Positions 22,353 to 34,761 of a stretch of DNA of 64,000 nt are shown piece after piece; within the stretch, counting starts at the first letter, position 1; each line of letters opens with the position of its first letter. This DNA is from Chlorophyllum brunneum (lineage: Eukaryota; Basidiomycota; Agaricomycetes; Agaricales; Agaricaceae). Made by a program: the position numbers and the translations under genes. The notes below the pieces were generated by a model, which saw only the letters and a program-made list of their open reading frames with translations, ran no database searches and had not been told where the DNA came from. The DNA is taken from assembly GCA_963576785.1 (NCBI GenBank), contig OY756149.1:248001-312000 (forward strand). Direction: 5' to 3'.

Positions 22353-24616
22353 ATGCCATTCTTCGAAAGAGCATCCAATTTCACCATCAATGGCGGAAAT
22401 TTCCAATCTCAGACCAACATACACAATCATTATCATGGAACTAGCGGTGAGCGTTGTATTTCCTCAAGTTTACATCTTCCTCCCTCAAATTTATCTTGGC
22501 TAGGTCTACAAATTCTACTCGAATCATCTATACCCGATGCTGCGCACGATTCTTCTGCTCGTCAACCACCACCATCATGTCACCCTAACACACGCGAGCA
22601 ATATATAAAGGACATCACTTCTTGGGTTCGCGCCCACAATATTATCCTTCCTATAGGTCCGGACGTAGAAAGCGGCCGTGATCATGGAAACGGAAACGCA
22701 CTACATAAGCTCATGTGGCTCAGTGGAGCTGCTGGTGTTGGCAAATCTGCTGTTGCTCAAACATGCGCTAAGGCTCTTGAAGAATCATCGGAACTTGGCG
22801 CAGCATTCTTCATTTCTCAGCCGAACCGACGAGATGATCCGGATAAATTCTTCACTTCCATCGCATATCAATTAGCGACTCGGTTACAACCGGTAACAAG
22901 TCTTTATGGAGCCTTGTTGGACGAAGAGATACGAAAAGATCCTAGTGTTGTTACGAAAACCCTGGCGGTGCAGTTCCACAAGCTTATCGTTTATCCAATT
23001 TTGGGTTTGTTGGAAGGAGGGGATGGAGCGCATCATCAGCGGGTGGTTGTTATCGTGGACGGGTTGGACGAGTGCGCTGGACATGGATCGCAATGCGAGA
23101 TTCTGCGAATTATTTCAGAAGCAACGCTGGAATATCCCACTCTCCCTCTCATCTGGGCAGTATTCAGTCGCGCCGAACCTCATATCGAGTCGACTATTGG
23201 GAACTTTGGCTCTACATGGTGGAACGTCTCGCTACCTATCTCTCAGGACACACACAAAGACATTGAAGTGTATCTGAAGGACAACTTCGCGAGGATCCAG
23301 CAACAGTACAACCTCTCTCCTGGACCTGGTATAACCTGGCCTTCGAAGCAGCAGGTAAAAGCGCTCGTGTATAGGTCTGCGGGCCTCTTTATCTACGCCG
23401 CGACAGTTATTCGCCTCTTCGATAATCCCTGGTTACCCGAACGAGAAAAACAACTGGAGGAATTACTATCTTCTCGATATTCCTCACCTAAACCAGGAAC
23501 AAAATCACAACTCACATCTCTTCATGATTTCTACATGCTCATCATGCGACGTATACCTCAACCCAGTCTATCACACACCCGTACCGTTCTCTTCGTTCTC
23601 GCGAACGAATTATTCACTGGTGCTTTGAGCATAACGAAGATCAGCAACTTACTCGGGTACTCTATGTTAACGACCTTGTCCATCGTCAATTCTTTACGAT
23701 CTGTTCTGTTCTTGGAGAATGATTCTGTTAATACTGGGAAGCAAGGGTCGAAAGAAGTTAAAATCGCTTCATATCATTATTCATTCATCGAGTTCCTTCG
23801 ATCTCCTGAAAGGTCTGGAGAATTCTACGTCTTCGATGATGAATGCCGTGCATCTTGGAGTAGGAGATGTCTCCAAATCCTATCTGAATTTAACACTGGT
23901 CTGTTTCGTATGCCTTAATCTCTTCGTCATAAGCTAACCCAATGTTCCCCCCTTCGTTAATAGGTGGTATCGCAGGAATAACACTTTCAAACTGCCCATC
24001 CCTAGATTCCGAAGCAAAATCCGAATTGCAGAAAGATCTCTTGATTGAAGCTAGTTGTTCTTTACTCGGATCATACGCTCGGATTTCCAATCTTCGCAAC
24101 TACCCCGACCTCATCGATACCATTCACACACTCGACTTTCAAAGGATAACACTTACTGCCGGGATGCGCGTACAACACCTCGTAATGTGTCTTAAGGAGG
24201 AAGAGTTAGTGGGTTTGATAAATCAGGTACGTAGTTCATCTTACGATACTTGAAGAAAATCTTACTTGTACTACCCGTGCTAGTTCTCCTTATATGCCCG
24301 AGATCAAGGAAGAAATCTTCGACTACCCAAACTCGTCCGCGAACGTTTTCCATTCTGGAATACAATAACCCGCCAATACTACAATCTCAGCCACAAATTC
24401 AATTCTATGATATTAACACAAACCTCCACGGGATCATTATACTCCTCTGCCTTTACACCGACATCAACACCTTTACGTGTTCTCTCTGCGTACGAGTTGG
24501 GTGTTGGAGATAAGAAAGTATATCTGTACCCTGAACGCGGGAGTTTTGGAGTGAGTTATCATGTATGCACGGATTTAGATGATTTAAGGGAGCCATATAC
24601 TTTCACAGATACGTAG
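22353..24616 (+). CDS. NACHT-domain STAND NTPase (NLR-like), copy A
   Basis: Three exons (22353-23898, 23964-24226, 24284-24616) close in phase to 713 aa. The N-terminus has the short ASNFTINGGNFQSQ motif common in basidiomycete NACHT proteins. Then come IPDAAHDSSARQPP, a Walker A P-loop GAAGVGKSAVAQTCA, AFFISQPNRRDDPDKFFTSI, and Walker B VVVIVDGLDECAG. The winged-helix-like part includes ARLQQ-like helices and GLFIYAATVIRLF. The last exons give a C-terminal region (YARDQGRNLRLPKLVRERFP) with no WD40, ANK or TPR repeats that I can see. Fungal proteins of this type are signal-transducing ATPases implicated in non-self recognition and cell death. No known effector domain is fused here. A paralogue lies on the - strand at 35256-37104. 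Confidence 0.85.
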
Positions 24617-25372
24617 TAGAAAAAACTCTTTTGTTTTTACTTAAATAGACTTTACGTGTTGAGGATGGCACTTGAATTTTCGATCCAGCCCGAAACACTT
24701 GGCGGAAATTTGTTCTTCAATCAGTGCTGCGCAGGATGAACATCCTTTTAGTTCCGACCCGGTTCCGACTTTCGTCCCCCCTCAAACCCATAGGATCATT
24801 TGCCGACTGATTATATACCCTGGCTCAATCCTCGCAAGCAGATCAATCGATAGATAATGATATTTATATATACGCAGATAACCCTCAACTAACAAGAGGT
24901 CGACTAAAGATTGTAACTACAGTACTTAGCGGTACGAAGTGTACATCTATCCGCATATGCGCCAGTTTGTAGGAGAGTAGAGAGGTAGGTAGGTATCGCA
25001 TGACGTTACAGAACAAGCAAAAAGCGCACAACAAATCGATTGCACATACAGCAAACAATAGATGCTTCAGCTAGTTTGTTTTGGGTGGTAGGTTGGTGTG
25101 AGGGGTAAGAGCATAACAAAAGGAGGTGTCGCATATCGAAGAAGGTTTGACCAAAGGGAGCATAAGATACTTGACCTAGCGTGTGTAAATGACAGGAAAA
25201 GGGATGGTGTTAAGATTGTTGGTGTAGTCGTGGGTGCTGATTGTTGGGAATGAAAGTTGATGAGCGCGTAAATGGTGGTGGTCGTCACGGAAGAAAAATG
25301 AAACGAAACCCCAAGTCCAAAATAGTAGATAAGCAATGACCTCCATAACAAGAACGAAGGCAACAGAGGCTC
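24617..25372. other. Convergent 3' region, no supported gene
   Basis: Both flanking genes end here. A hydrophobic ORF at 25067-25363 (-) lies directly beyond the stop of the next gene and is most likely its 3' UTR. Confidence 0.45.
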
Positions 25373-26647
25373 TCAGAACAGATCGTCGCCTGCTCTGACG
25401 GTCTTCGCCTTGGAAGGCGCCATTTTCGCCTTTCCCATAGCATTCTTCGGCAACCCGAAATCCAACTTTCTCGGCCTAATCAAAGCCTCCTCATCTTCTT
25501 CGTTCACAGCACGATCCTCGAGTCCGCCCTCATCCCCACCGTCCCCAGTGGTAGCCTTTTTCCTTCGAGGACTTCGCCTTACCGCGACTGAGGCACCGTC
25601 AGAACCCTCCCGTTTGGTAGTTGCTGGGCGTTTACCCTTGCGTGCGTGAGGAAAGAGCACGGTGGGTTTACACCCCATATCTGGCGAGAAGTCAGGGTGC
25701 TCAATTGGGAGTAGTGAAGTGGGCGGCGGTGAGAGCGGACGGTTATTTACGTGGTCGTATAATGGATTATGGTACTCGCGACGTACGCCACGGCTAATCA
25801 GACAAATCCGAGTGAGACATCATTCTCCCACAGTAGGAAAAAACAAAGAAACGTACAAGACGTAGGTAACCGTAGGTTTCTCGTGTTGAATTGTTCCGGG
25901 GGTCCTAGGACTAACGCTATCGACACGGGGGCTTTCGCTTTCCTCGCCAGGCGAGGGTGATGCCGGAACCACGTAGAAAGGATTGTCGGGTGAATCTGAG
26001 ATGGCAGGGAACTCGGGTGTCTTTGCGCCTTTGCGGCCACGGAAGAGACCGGTTTGTTTCCTTGGTGTCTTCGGTGGCGACGCGGGTTGGGTTTTGAACG
26101 ACGTAATAGAAGTGGAAGGTCCGGTTGCGCCCGCAGGAGGAGTTATCGGACCTTGAGTTTGAGGTTTACGATGTGATGGAGGTGGCGAAACTAATCCGTT
26201 GCTACCTTGCGACTGACTCCGCCGCAGGGACTTGCGGTAGAGTAATGGCGCAGAAGTTGACGAGTCGTCATTTTGGATATTCTTCTCCTTGTCCACGTAC
26301 CCTCGGTCGCTCTCTTCTTGACGATGAGATTCTGGATCTGGCCCAGCCAGCCAGAAAGCCTCTTCGTCACCATCTGCGCCCTTGTTTTGGCTCAACCGTC
26401 GCTTCTTGCGAAGATTTTGACCGGGATACGGCAGTTCATCGCCCTCTTCGTCGCTACTCAGGAGGGCAGAACCCTGGACTCCCAAGGTCTCGTCATTATC
26501 GCTCTCAGAATCACAGTCGCCTCGTGATCTTCCCCTTTTATGCCTCCTGTGTGTTCTGGGTGGCGTTGGTAATGAAGCTGTGGATGCTGAGCGCTTGAGA
26601 GCGTGCCGAGGTTGTGGGAGGGGTATATTGCCTGGTGACACTTCCAT
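25373..26647 (-). CDS. Conserved-looking nuclear protein of unknown function
   Basis: Two exons join in phase across a GTACGT...TTAG intron at about 25793-25855. The product is about 400 aa, mostly disordered and rich in Ser-Pro and Thr-Pro sites (for example SLPTPPRTHRRHKRGRSRG, ASPPKTPRKQTG, SVSPRTPG). Basic clusters such as RRHKRGRSRG and RRSPRRKKA look like nuclear localisation signals. The most conserved-looking stretch spans the splice: VTYVFRGVRREYHNPLYD, then IEHPDFSPDMGCKPTVLFP. The density of proline-directed phosphosites suggests cell-cycle kinase control. I do not recognise the family, so function is left open. Confidence 0.7.
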
Positions 26648-27454
26648 GTCGGATGTCGCGTTTTGGGATCAGGAATTGCGTAAAACGGGGTAGAAAAGGC
26701 AGAAAATGGAGTCGTGAAATAATGGGATGGTGGTGGTCAGGAAGAAAGAGAGCTGCAGTCCTCAATCACAATCGAACAACGACAAAGACCACGCGAAATA
26801 AACAGAGACAAATACACACCCGATATTCATGCCACGTGCGAGCGTGCGAATCACCGCACCCAGAACGTTAAAACAAGATCTAGCATGCCTATGTACCATA
26901 TTATGGCCCTGCTTTGTCCTGATATACACAATATCCGACATGCACAGCCAAGTACTTGATGGTGAAAACTCTGTAGCAACGGAGTGAGTCAAACGGCTCA
27001 TAGTACCTCTAGAACCATCCCACTATGCGGGGATGATGCCTATCCTCGATCCGCGAGAGGCGTAAATTATCCATTGTCAGTTCCAGAAAAATGACGTCGG
27101 ACGGCTTGTTCTCCTGGTCGACAAAAAACTGGCGAGGCTCGAAAACGCATCTAACAGTGATGGCAGGAAGAACACCAACCTCTCCAAGTCACAAACAATA
27201 GCCGCAGCCAACCCCGATGGCCATTCCTGTGATTCAACCACACAGCCGAGAGATGTTGTGCCGATGTTCTAAATCAATATTTCATGTAGAACGCAGGCCT
27301 AGGTGAAGAAAGCTTTCTCTGTCCCTTTTTCACCACTTTCTCCCTGGCCTACACAACTCCTAATACTAAATACGCTCATCTCTTCGTTCCACCACTGGGT
27401 CGGGCCACGAAATTTACCAGAAAGACTGCAAGAGAACCATCTTTCCTCTACGCC
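26648..27454. other. Divergent intergenic region
   Basis: This lies between two start codons on opposite strands (nuclear protein and MFS transporter), so it should contain both promoters. No TATA element or repeat stands out. Confidence 0.45.
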
Positions 27455-29981
27455 ATGTCCCATTTCAGCATTCCTTCCCATGGTCATGTTTCACTTGACC
27501 CTGATTCACCCGGCGTATACTCGACCCGTTCCCAGACAATCAACACAGGCACCATTACCGACCACCCTAAACCGCAACAACGAATACCAGACTACCATGC
27601 CACCTTCGGCACCTGGATTCATGCTAAACAAAACAGTCTCACTTTCTCAGACCCAGTGTTTATTCAAGCCATCGACGACATGGATGGAACGTCTCTCCGA
27701 CTTAGTTTGATGCCATTTGATCCGCTCCCCGTACCCTCAACAGATGACTATCGTCCAGAAGAGAGAGTCGAAAAGGGGAAAGATATTGATCCGACCCCAT
27801 CACCAAACGGAACATTTTACGTGAGCCACCTCAACTCGGGTTTGTTCCAAAGTATAATAAACTCGTCCCAAGGTGGATTTTGAGCCTGGCGACCCTGGAA
27901 ATCCGGCAAAGTTTTCCAAGACGACGAAATGGACGATCACAGCTATAGCATGCTTCTTCACTTTGATCACTTGTATGTCACCCTCTGCTCACATCATACA
28001 ACCCTTTAATTCAATTCTCGTTCGTATATAGCATGCGCAGCAGCATCGTATAGTTTAGGCTTCCCTTCAATGACACAAGACCTAAACGCCACTCAATTTC
28101 AAGCAACAATCGGTCTCAGCGTTTACGCGCTCGGATTCGGCATCACACCACTTATCACTGCTTCATTCTCAGAAGAATTCGGTCGAAGACCTCTGTACAT
28201 CAGTTCTGGAATCGGATTCACATTGATGTACCTCATGATTGCTCTGTATGTTAATCCCTACTCGAACCGCAATCAAACAATAATTGATCTTTTTGCCTCA
28301 AGATCCAAGAACATCCAAACAGTAATCATAGCGCGATTCCTACAAGGTTCATTCGGTTCTACGGGAGCGACGATGGTCGGTGGTACAATTGCTGACATTT
28401 GGGCACCTCCACAGTACGTCCATTCCATCAATCCTATCACCGACGTTCAACTAAATCGTATCTGCAAACCATTAGACGAGGTTTACCTATGGCGATCTTC
28501 TCTTTATGCGCTTTGGGCGGAAACGGTCTTGGACCGGCGGTAGCAGGTTGGATAGAAATGAACCCGAAACTTGGTTGGAGGTGGATACAATGGATTCAAC
28601 TTATGTACGTTTATCCTTCGTGGTTTGATCTCTCGGAAGTATTTAATCTAACCTCCTTTGGATGTAGGATCGCAGCAATGTACCTAGTCGTTCTGCCTTT
28701 CCTCTTCAAAGAGACGCGTTCGACTGTTCTTTTAACCAGAATGGCGAGGAGGATGAGAAAGAAGACGGCTGATGTAAGATACCGAGCGAGAGTGGAAGAA
28801 GATAGGATGAGTATGAAGAAGCTGATTTGGATTTCTTGTACGAGACCTATTCGTGAGTACTACTATTTTCTTACACACATTTCCGGAGGTGATCGATGTT
28901 TGTTTGCCAGATTTGTTGTTTACTGAGCCGATTGTCCTCAGCTTTAGCGTAAGTACCCGCCACTATGCGATTACTGCGGTGCTAAGTCCCTAATCATAAA
29001 GTTATGGATTGGTTTTGCTTGGGGTGTGACATATTGTATGATTCAGTATGTTCTCTTGACTGTCAAAGTCGATTTTCCGAGGGGCTGACGTTTCCTTAGG
29101 TCTATCGGAGCAGTTTTCCGTACCCTACACGACTTCAACGATGGTCAAGTTGGTCTTGTATTCTTGAGTATGCTGTAAGTTTCTTTGGTAGTTAGCCATG
29201 ACCGGAGCTGATCCTGTCATAGAGTTGGCTCTCTCTTGGGGTTTATAACCAACTTTTATCAAGAGTACTTGTACAAGTACGTTTTTGGTCCTCCGCCTTC
29301 GTATAAACCCGCTCATGTCTTATCACAAACAGGAAGTACCATCCAAAACGAGGTCCAGAGGCACGTCTATACTGTGCATGTGGAGCAGCATTCCTTCTCC
29401 CTGCTGCCATGTTCATATATGCTTGGAGCTCACCACCACAAGTTCACTGGATGGGACTAGTGGTCGGGATTACAGTATGTGTTATCCACCCCTCTGGCAT
29501 TCTAGATAGCTAACGCTCTGCTTAGTTGTTCATTTGGGCTATGTTCGTTGTCTACCTTGCGGTATTCTCGTACCTCGCCGACTGGTATGTGGCGAAGCTT
29601 TCTTAAATGATAACATCTGATTCATGAGCTTTTAGCTATGGCCCTTTTGCCTCGTCTGCCCTAGCAGGCCAAAGTCTTGCTCGTACGTCGGTTCCGTTCT
29701 TCAACATGATCTCTCACGCAATACCTTACAGGAAACTTGAGCGCAACAGCATTTCCTTTGTTCACAGCTCAGATGTATCGTGCGCTAGATTATAAATGGG
29801 CTAATACCCTCTTTGGCGGTCTCGCCATTGCGATGATCCCCATTCCTTTCGTGAGTGCTGTCAAGTTCAGCTAGTGAATTGAATACGGATGTGTTTCTAG
29901 GTGCTATTTTACTACGGGCCTGCAATTCGACAGCGAAGCAAGTTTTCGCGAAGGCTGTTTGAGGCGCAGCGAGCAAAGTAG
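27455..29981 (+). CDS. MFS transporter, DHA1-like
   Basis: A cytosolic N-terminal tail of about 130 residues starts MSHFSIPSHGHVSLDPDSPG. It is followed by VDFEPGDPGNPAKFSKTTKW and about twelve membrane helices spread over roughly nine exons. MFS landmarks are clear. Helix 1 is followed by YSLGFPSMTQDLNATQFQAT. Motif A is FSEEFGRRPLYI. The helix 4 and 5 region reads IIARFLQGSFGSTGATMVGG. Later exons give WRWIQWIQL, KETRSTVLL, a large central loop, QSIGAVFRTLHDFNDGQVGL and LSATAFPLFTAQMYRALDYK. The end is RQRSKFSRRLFEAQRAK at 29981. The long tail and GRRPLY motif fit the fungal DHA1 drug or polyamine H+ antiporters. Substrate cannot be told from sequence. It runs tail to tail with SDR copy 2. 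Confidence 0.85.
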
Positions 29982-30141
29982 ATCGTTTAGCGATTGCCGA
30001 TGTCGGACTTTTTTGAGCAATAATTTATTTCCGCACAGCTGGCTATTTCGCTAGGATTCCTTTCGCGTAAGATAGAAATGCATTGTCCCCCCCGTTAACC
30101 CAAAAGAAACAATTTTCAGGAAGAAGCAAGGAGCGCGCTTC

Positions 30142-31248
30142 CTACTCGAAGAAATGACCTCCGTTGATGTTGACCTATGAAGGAGATAATTAATTTCTCC
30201 GCACACCAAGAGGAGGTGAGCAGGGGAGGAATGCCCTGGAGTGATTCTCGAAATGAGAGAAATTGTAGAGCCAAGCCAAACATATCTTACCAGTCACGTA
30301 TCTTGATTCTTTTGATGCAAGATATGAGACAAGTGCTGCTATCTCGTCTGGCGTTCCCACATCCCCGGTAATAGGTGACTCCAGGGCTGCGAATTCGCCT
30401 CGAAGCTTTGCAACTTTGCCCGTGTAAGTGTTGTCTTTGATTGAGATTAAAATGAGCACAAACCCATCGCTGTTTCAACATAATCTACGTGATGCACGGT
30501 GTGAGATATTCAGTCGGACCATTTGTACTAGTGTCCCAACGTACGTACCAGGAGCATATGCATTCACAGTGATTCCATGGGGTTTCAATGCCAGAGCTGA
30601 ACAAAGGAACATAAGATAAGCTCGGATATCACTTCTGCCACTTGCCTGCGCTTTGTGTCAAGGATCGCACAGCGAACTTGGTAGCGCTGTACATCTGCAC
30701 CAGATCGTTACCTTCGCCAATTCAATCTGTGGTGTTGGAAGTGTTTAACGAACGCTCTCGCCTTGCTTTCCAGCTCGAGAACAAGCACCAATAATCCTCC
30801 CGCCCCTCCCTTTTTCAATCATCTTTTTCGCGGCATATTTGTAGCACAGGAATACGCCCTTCCCATTGATATCAAAATTCTCATCCCAATCCTCCAAGGT
30901 ACAATCTAGGAAGGGCTTGACAACACATATACCAGCATTTGCGATCATCTACACCCCTAAATAAGAGTATATCGTTGGACCTGAAGTGCTTACAACGTCC
31001 AATCCCCCAAGTTTCTCAGCAGCGTGATTGACCATCTCGTTCACGCAGGGTTCTTTCGAAACATCACCAATAGATTCCACGACTTTTCTCCTCATACTTG
31101 ATATCTCCTGCTTTGCGCTTTTCAGCCCATCATGTCCGCGTATGTCATTCAGTACAATGTTGTAACCGTCCCTAGCAAGGCGAAGTGCGATCGCTCTTCT
31201 GATACCCCTGCCAGCTCCCGTTACAAATGCTACAGGGCCAAGAGTCAT
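30142..31248 (-). pseudogene. Diverged SDR paralogue, copy 2, probably inactive or decaying
   Basis: The exon order follows the SDR gene at 7966-9145, with VTGAGRG, LARDGYNIVLNDI, MIANAG, INGKGVFLCYKYAA, YSATKFAVRS, HGITVNAYAPG and SYLASKESRYVTG. The catalytic Tyr and Lys remain. Three things are odd. The cofactor loop reads TGAGRGIRRA, with Arg replacing the third glycine. Two introns have GC instead of GT donors (at 30761 and 30645). The equivalent of the 8-nt microexon is missing, so the ending VNINGGHFFE stays in frame only with a different donor (GTGACT) or not at all. Either a fast-evolving gene or an early pseudogene. The end at 30142 assumes the in-frame ending. Confidence 0.6.
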
Positions 31249-32058
31249 TTATATGAACGAGGCGAAACTACGCTGTCGGAAAGGGATAGAGTCGGGGGTG
31301 GTGGAAGGAATGGGGAATGTAGACAACTATCCCAGGCATCATTTTGACGTCACGGTGACCTCTGAACTTATCAAACACGAGGACTATAGTTCGAGAGTAT
31401 TACAAGAAGCTTCGGAATATCAAAATATCATCCCCAATGCCTGGTGCACTCAGAGACGTACGGCGTCCTGGTGGCGATGTGTGAAAGCCGTTGGGTGGCA
31501 GCAGTAGTTGTGCTAACCGCTCGCTCATTGAACGGCTGGATGATGGCACATAGTGACATAGTAGAGTCTCCTTTTCACCGACGTCGAAAAGGGGGTATGA
31601 TAACTCTTTCGGGATTTCGTTCGTTTGTCAATCACAACTGCTATTTTACATCTTCTCATATTTTTAGGTCTCTTTAAAGCAACATGAAGGATATATTCAG
31701 ACTATCCGGTATCAAGAAAGCTGCGTGGGATTGGCATCACTCCTTCAACTGCACTTGGCGTAGCACTGTCCCCGTTGGTGGCGCGATCCATCCTCAAGGC
31801 TTCAACCAAACCCTCCCGCCCAAAAAGGTTTCAAAAATTCAATCCAGTTCTCTTTAACCCAGGCCGGTCCCCATCTCAAGTGTCGACACACTCAAACGCA
31901 TAACCCCACAGTGTCGGCGGGAATTGTGACGTACTCATCCCGCCAGCACAATGACGAGATATTAACTGATGGCTATCAGAACATCGATGCTTATAAGACG
32001 CTAGATGTCGAGCTTCCACTAACCTATCCCCCTTCTCGCCGAGTTGTCCGCACAAATT
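31249..32058. other. Divergent intergenic region
   Basis: This lies between the SDR copy 2 start and the secreted protein start. ORFs at 31253-31507 and 31444-31677 (+) have no recognisable features. Confidence 0.45.
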
Positions 32059-32873
32059 ATGTTCCCCTTCCATAAGTTTCCTTTTGTTACTGCCTTCATC
32101 GTCACGGGCGCCGCCCTCGTGGGCGCCCATGTAAGCGTCTGTCTTTATGTTCCGTCTACGCCTAATCAAATACTACGACCCTCTAGAACGGGACAGTTTG
32201 GCTTGTGAATCAGAATCAAACTGCGTTCGAACCCCAACCGGACATATACCAGCCAGATGTCAATCAAGTCTTGATTTCATTCTCAGCTCCTTCAGACCTC
32301 TATAGCCAGGTGAGAGACAGTTTTCCATTAAGCGGGCTTAATGTCACTAACGAAGGCACCAAATAAAGTGGTATGCCACTTTGTTACACCCTCCCGGGGT
32401 GGAAGAGAGAATCCCGGGCTTGAAATGCAGTTTCCGAAATGAAGGCAGCAATGAATTTACGCGCCCTGCGGTCAATTTCTCTACAACTTTTGCTGTGCTT
32501 AGCTCTGACTAAATTTGGGTTCGTATAATAGGACGGTGAAGTCGTAACTGCTCCCGGAAAAGAGTTCTTTTGGATCTTGGACCCTCTTCCTGTAACTGGT
32601 TGGATTGTGAGTCGTTTGTGCTACACACATCATTTGCAACATGAACTAAATTTCTTACAATTCGTGGGGTTCTCGGACTCCTAGATCAAATGCCCTGATA
32701 CGAACTTTGTATGGACGAATGTCCCTCGCTATGGCGGGAATACGGTCAGAAATGTTCTTGATTCACTTAAATGCACACTCATGCACAGTTCCCCTTAGAT
32801 CGTCCTCCGCGAAGCGGATGGTTCACCCGCTCAGCGTTTTAACTTCAGGACTAAATCTGGTAGACTTGATTAA
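32059..32873 (+). CDS. Small secreted protein, 134 aa, five exons
   Basis: Five short exons (32059-32130, 32187-32309, 32532-32606, 32685-32744, 32799-32873) all end in phase 0 at GT-AG sites and give an uninterrupted 134-aa product. None of them shows as a long ORF. The N-terminus is a signal peptide (MFPFHKFPFVTAFIVTGAA, cleavage likely after VGAH or ALVGA). The mature part includes NGTVWLVNQNQTAFEPQPD, VLISFSAPSDLYSQ, FFWILDPLPVTGWI and ADGSPAQRFNFRTKSGRLD. It is rich in beta-type residues, has two cysteines at most and N-glycosylation sequons (NGT, NQT). I do not recognise the family. The run of five phase-0 exons and a clean signal peptide argue for a real gene. Confidence 0.65.
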
Positions 32874-33366
32874 GAAATTCGAATCCGTTACTGGTTACTG
32901 TAGTTCATGTGGTGGCAGGATACCCCCACTCCGAGCCCACTCCACCCTTGTAGCATGTCTCCAGTCATATTATCGATTGCCGATGTATATTTGTCACCCC
33001 ACCCCAGCCTTGCAGTACGATGGGATTGACCTGAAGATTGTTCCTAGGGAATCATATGAGACAACGAAGGACGTAAGGCGTAACACATTGTATCGCCATG
33101 CAGTCTTGCCGCTATAATCCATGTCCGGGGCCCTCATAACATACGTTCATTGTGGTGACCCTATTAGTGCCTTGCACGGAGGACCGGCTGCAACTCCAAC
33201 CCTCACTTATCCGACTAGTTTGGATCGACGACGGAGGACTAAATTGGTGGAGCGGTTGATAATAGGTGAGCTCGAAGGGGACCTGGCGCACATAGTAATA
33301 GATATATCAGCACGCAACGCCTGAAATATCGATGGAGTGTGTGCTTCTGGAACAGATGGACCTAGA
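32874..33366. other. Convergent 3' region, no supported gene
   Basis: This lies between the secreted protein and the end of cullin copy B. It contains no cullin homology or neddylation domain coding, so copy B is truncated here as copy A is. Confidence 0.5.
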
Positions 33367-34761
33367 CTATGGGTGTAATGGGAGGAAGGGGGACAAGGTA
33401 GACCGGCTGACAACTTCATTCAAAATATCGTCCAGCCTTGTTGCGAACTGGGCGTCGCCACTGAAGCACCTACTCACGACTTCCAAGCTCTTATTGCGAA
33501 CAGTCAGAACTGCATCGCTGTGAGCACCAACGACCCCAGATTCTCCACCATACCTGCCACTGACTACAGAAACGGCATTGACTCCCGCTCGCTCGATAGA
33601 ACCTTCGATAGAACCCTCGAACCTCGCAAGTAGCAACTCTAGGCCCTCGGGACCTAGGAGGGTGTACATACGTTTGATGTCATCGAACTTGCCACCTTCA
33701 AGTATCAAGCGGAAATCCTGCAGTACGAATAAGGAGTGGGCACGAAGAAGGATACCTTCGCATTTGGTGACTTCGCTTTGTGCCTCCTGCGGTAGATAAA
33801 CCATCACACGAACTTCTTCCCCCCGAAGGCGATCCTCTACATGCTTGAGATGATCTGATGGACAGCACCTCACGAGAAGCCTTTCTGCTTCCGTTCTGTA
33901 GTAGTCGCTTGTGGCTTGGAGGAATGAATTTTCAAATTGGTCACGGTAGACATCTAGGCATCTCGTGGCAGGGTTGGTTTCATCGAGTCCGAGTGAAACA
34001 AAGGAGTCTATGGTCTTTTTGATAAGACCTTGGTTGATTAGTTCCCCATCTCGTTGTTGGTGGAGTAAGAGAAGGAGAGCTTTGGTCAACTTGGCGTCAT
34101 CTTGCTGGATGCGCTCCAGGAAGTGACATTTCCACTTCAGTAGGGCATGCTAGATGGGGATGTCATAAGGGTGAGTCGAAGAACGACACATCCAGCTTAC
34201 TATATATGTTTCGTGTACATCTCTTCTTCCTTCATCACGCTCACGCTTCACCCAGTGCCGGTAATGATAGGCAAAGATCCTGTTTAAGTACGCAACGCCT
34301 GTGGTGTATCGATCCCATTCGTCAACATAGTACTTAAGCAGCTGAACATCCCGGAGGCTTTCTGACTGCTTTAAGGACAAGAATGTCATCGCCGTCCGAA
34401 TGAGAAATCCACAGTACACACCGTTATCATTGGTTGTAAATGGGAGATAAAATATGATTCTAGTTCGTCATACATCCGTGATCCCCCCGGGTACCCCACC
34501 GCCCCTCCTCGCTCTGACTGTAATTAGGAATTGGACTCAAAGGAATTATCAGTGAGGTACAAATAGAGGTTTCTTACCAAAACGCCCACTGGTATATAAA
34601 TTATACACTGCACTGTACGGGTTCAAGTAATCCCGATAAGAAAGCCCATCCTCCAATCCAGCCATGATGAGGTCCATAGACGTCGCGAGATACGACCATA
34701 ATTTGTCAAAATCATCCCAGCATCCTCGTGGTGGGGAGGGGAATATGGTTTTGGGAGGCAT
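33367..34761 (-). CDS. Truncated cullin-1-like protein, copy B
   Basis: The same gene layout as copy A on the opposite strand. The last exon (33367-34149) has exactly the same 783-base length as in copy A, and the exon before it, about 34201-34368, also matches. Visible motifs are LWSYLATSMDLIMAGLEDGL, VDEWDRYTTGVAYLNRIF, AYHYRHWVKRERDEGRRDV, LINQGLIKKTIDSFVSLGLD and LDDILNEVVSRSTLS at the end. Exon 2 probably begins at an AG within GTCAGAGCGAG and includes a Gly-rich stretch before MYDELESYFISHLQP. That stretch is closer than copy A to the glycine-rich loop of full CUL1. The cullin homology, RBX1-binding and neddylation regions are absent. Many differences from copy A show the two have evolved apart while keeping open frames. 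Confidence 0.83.
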
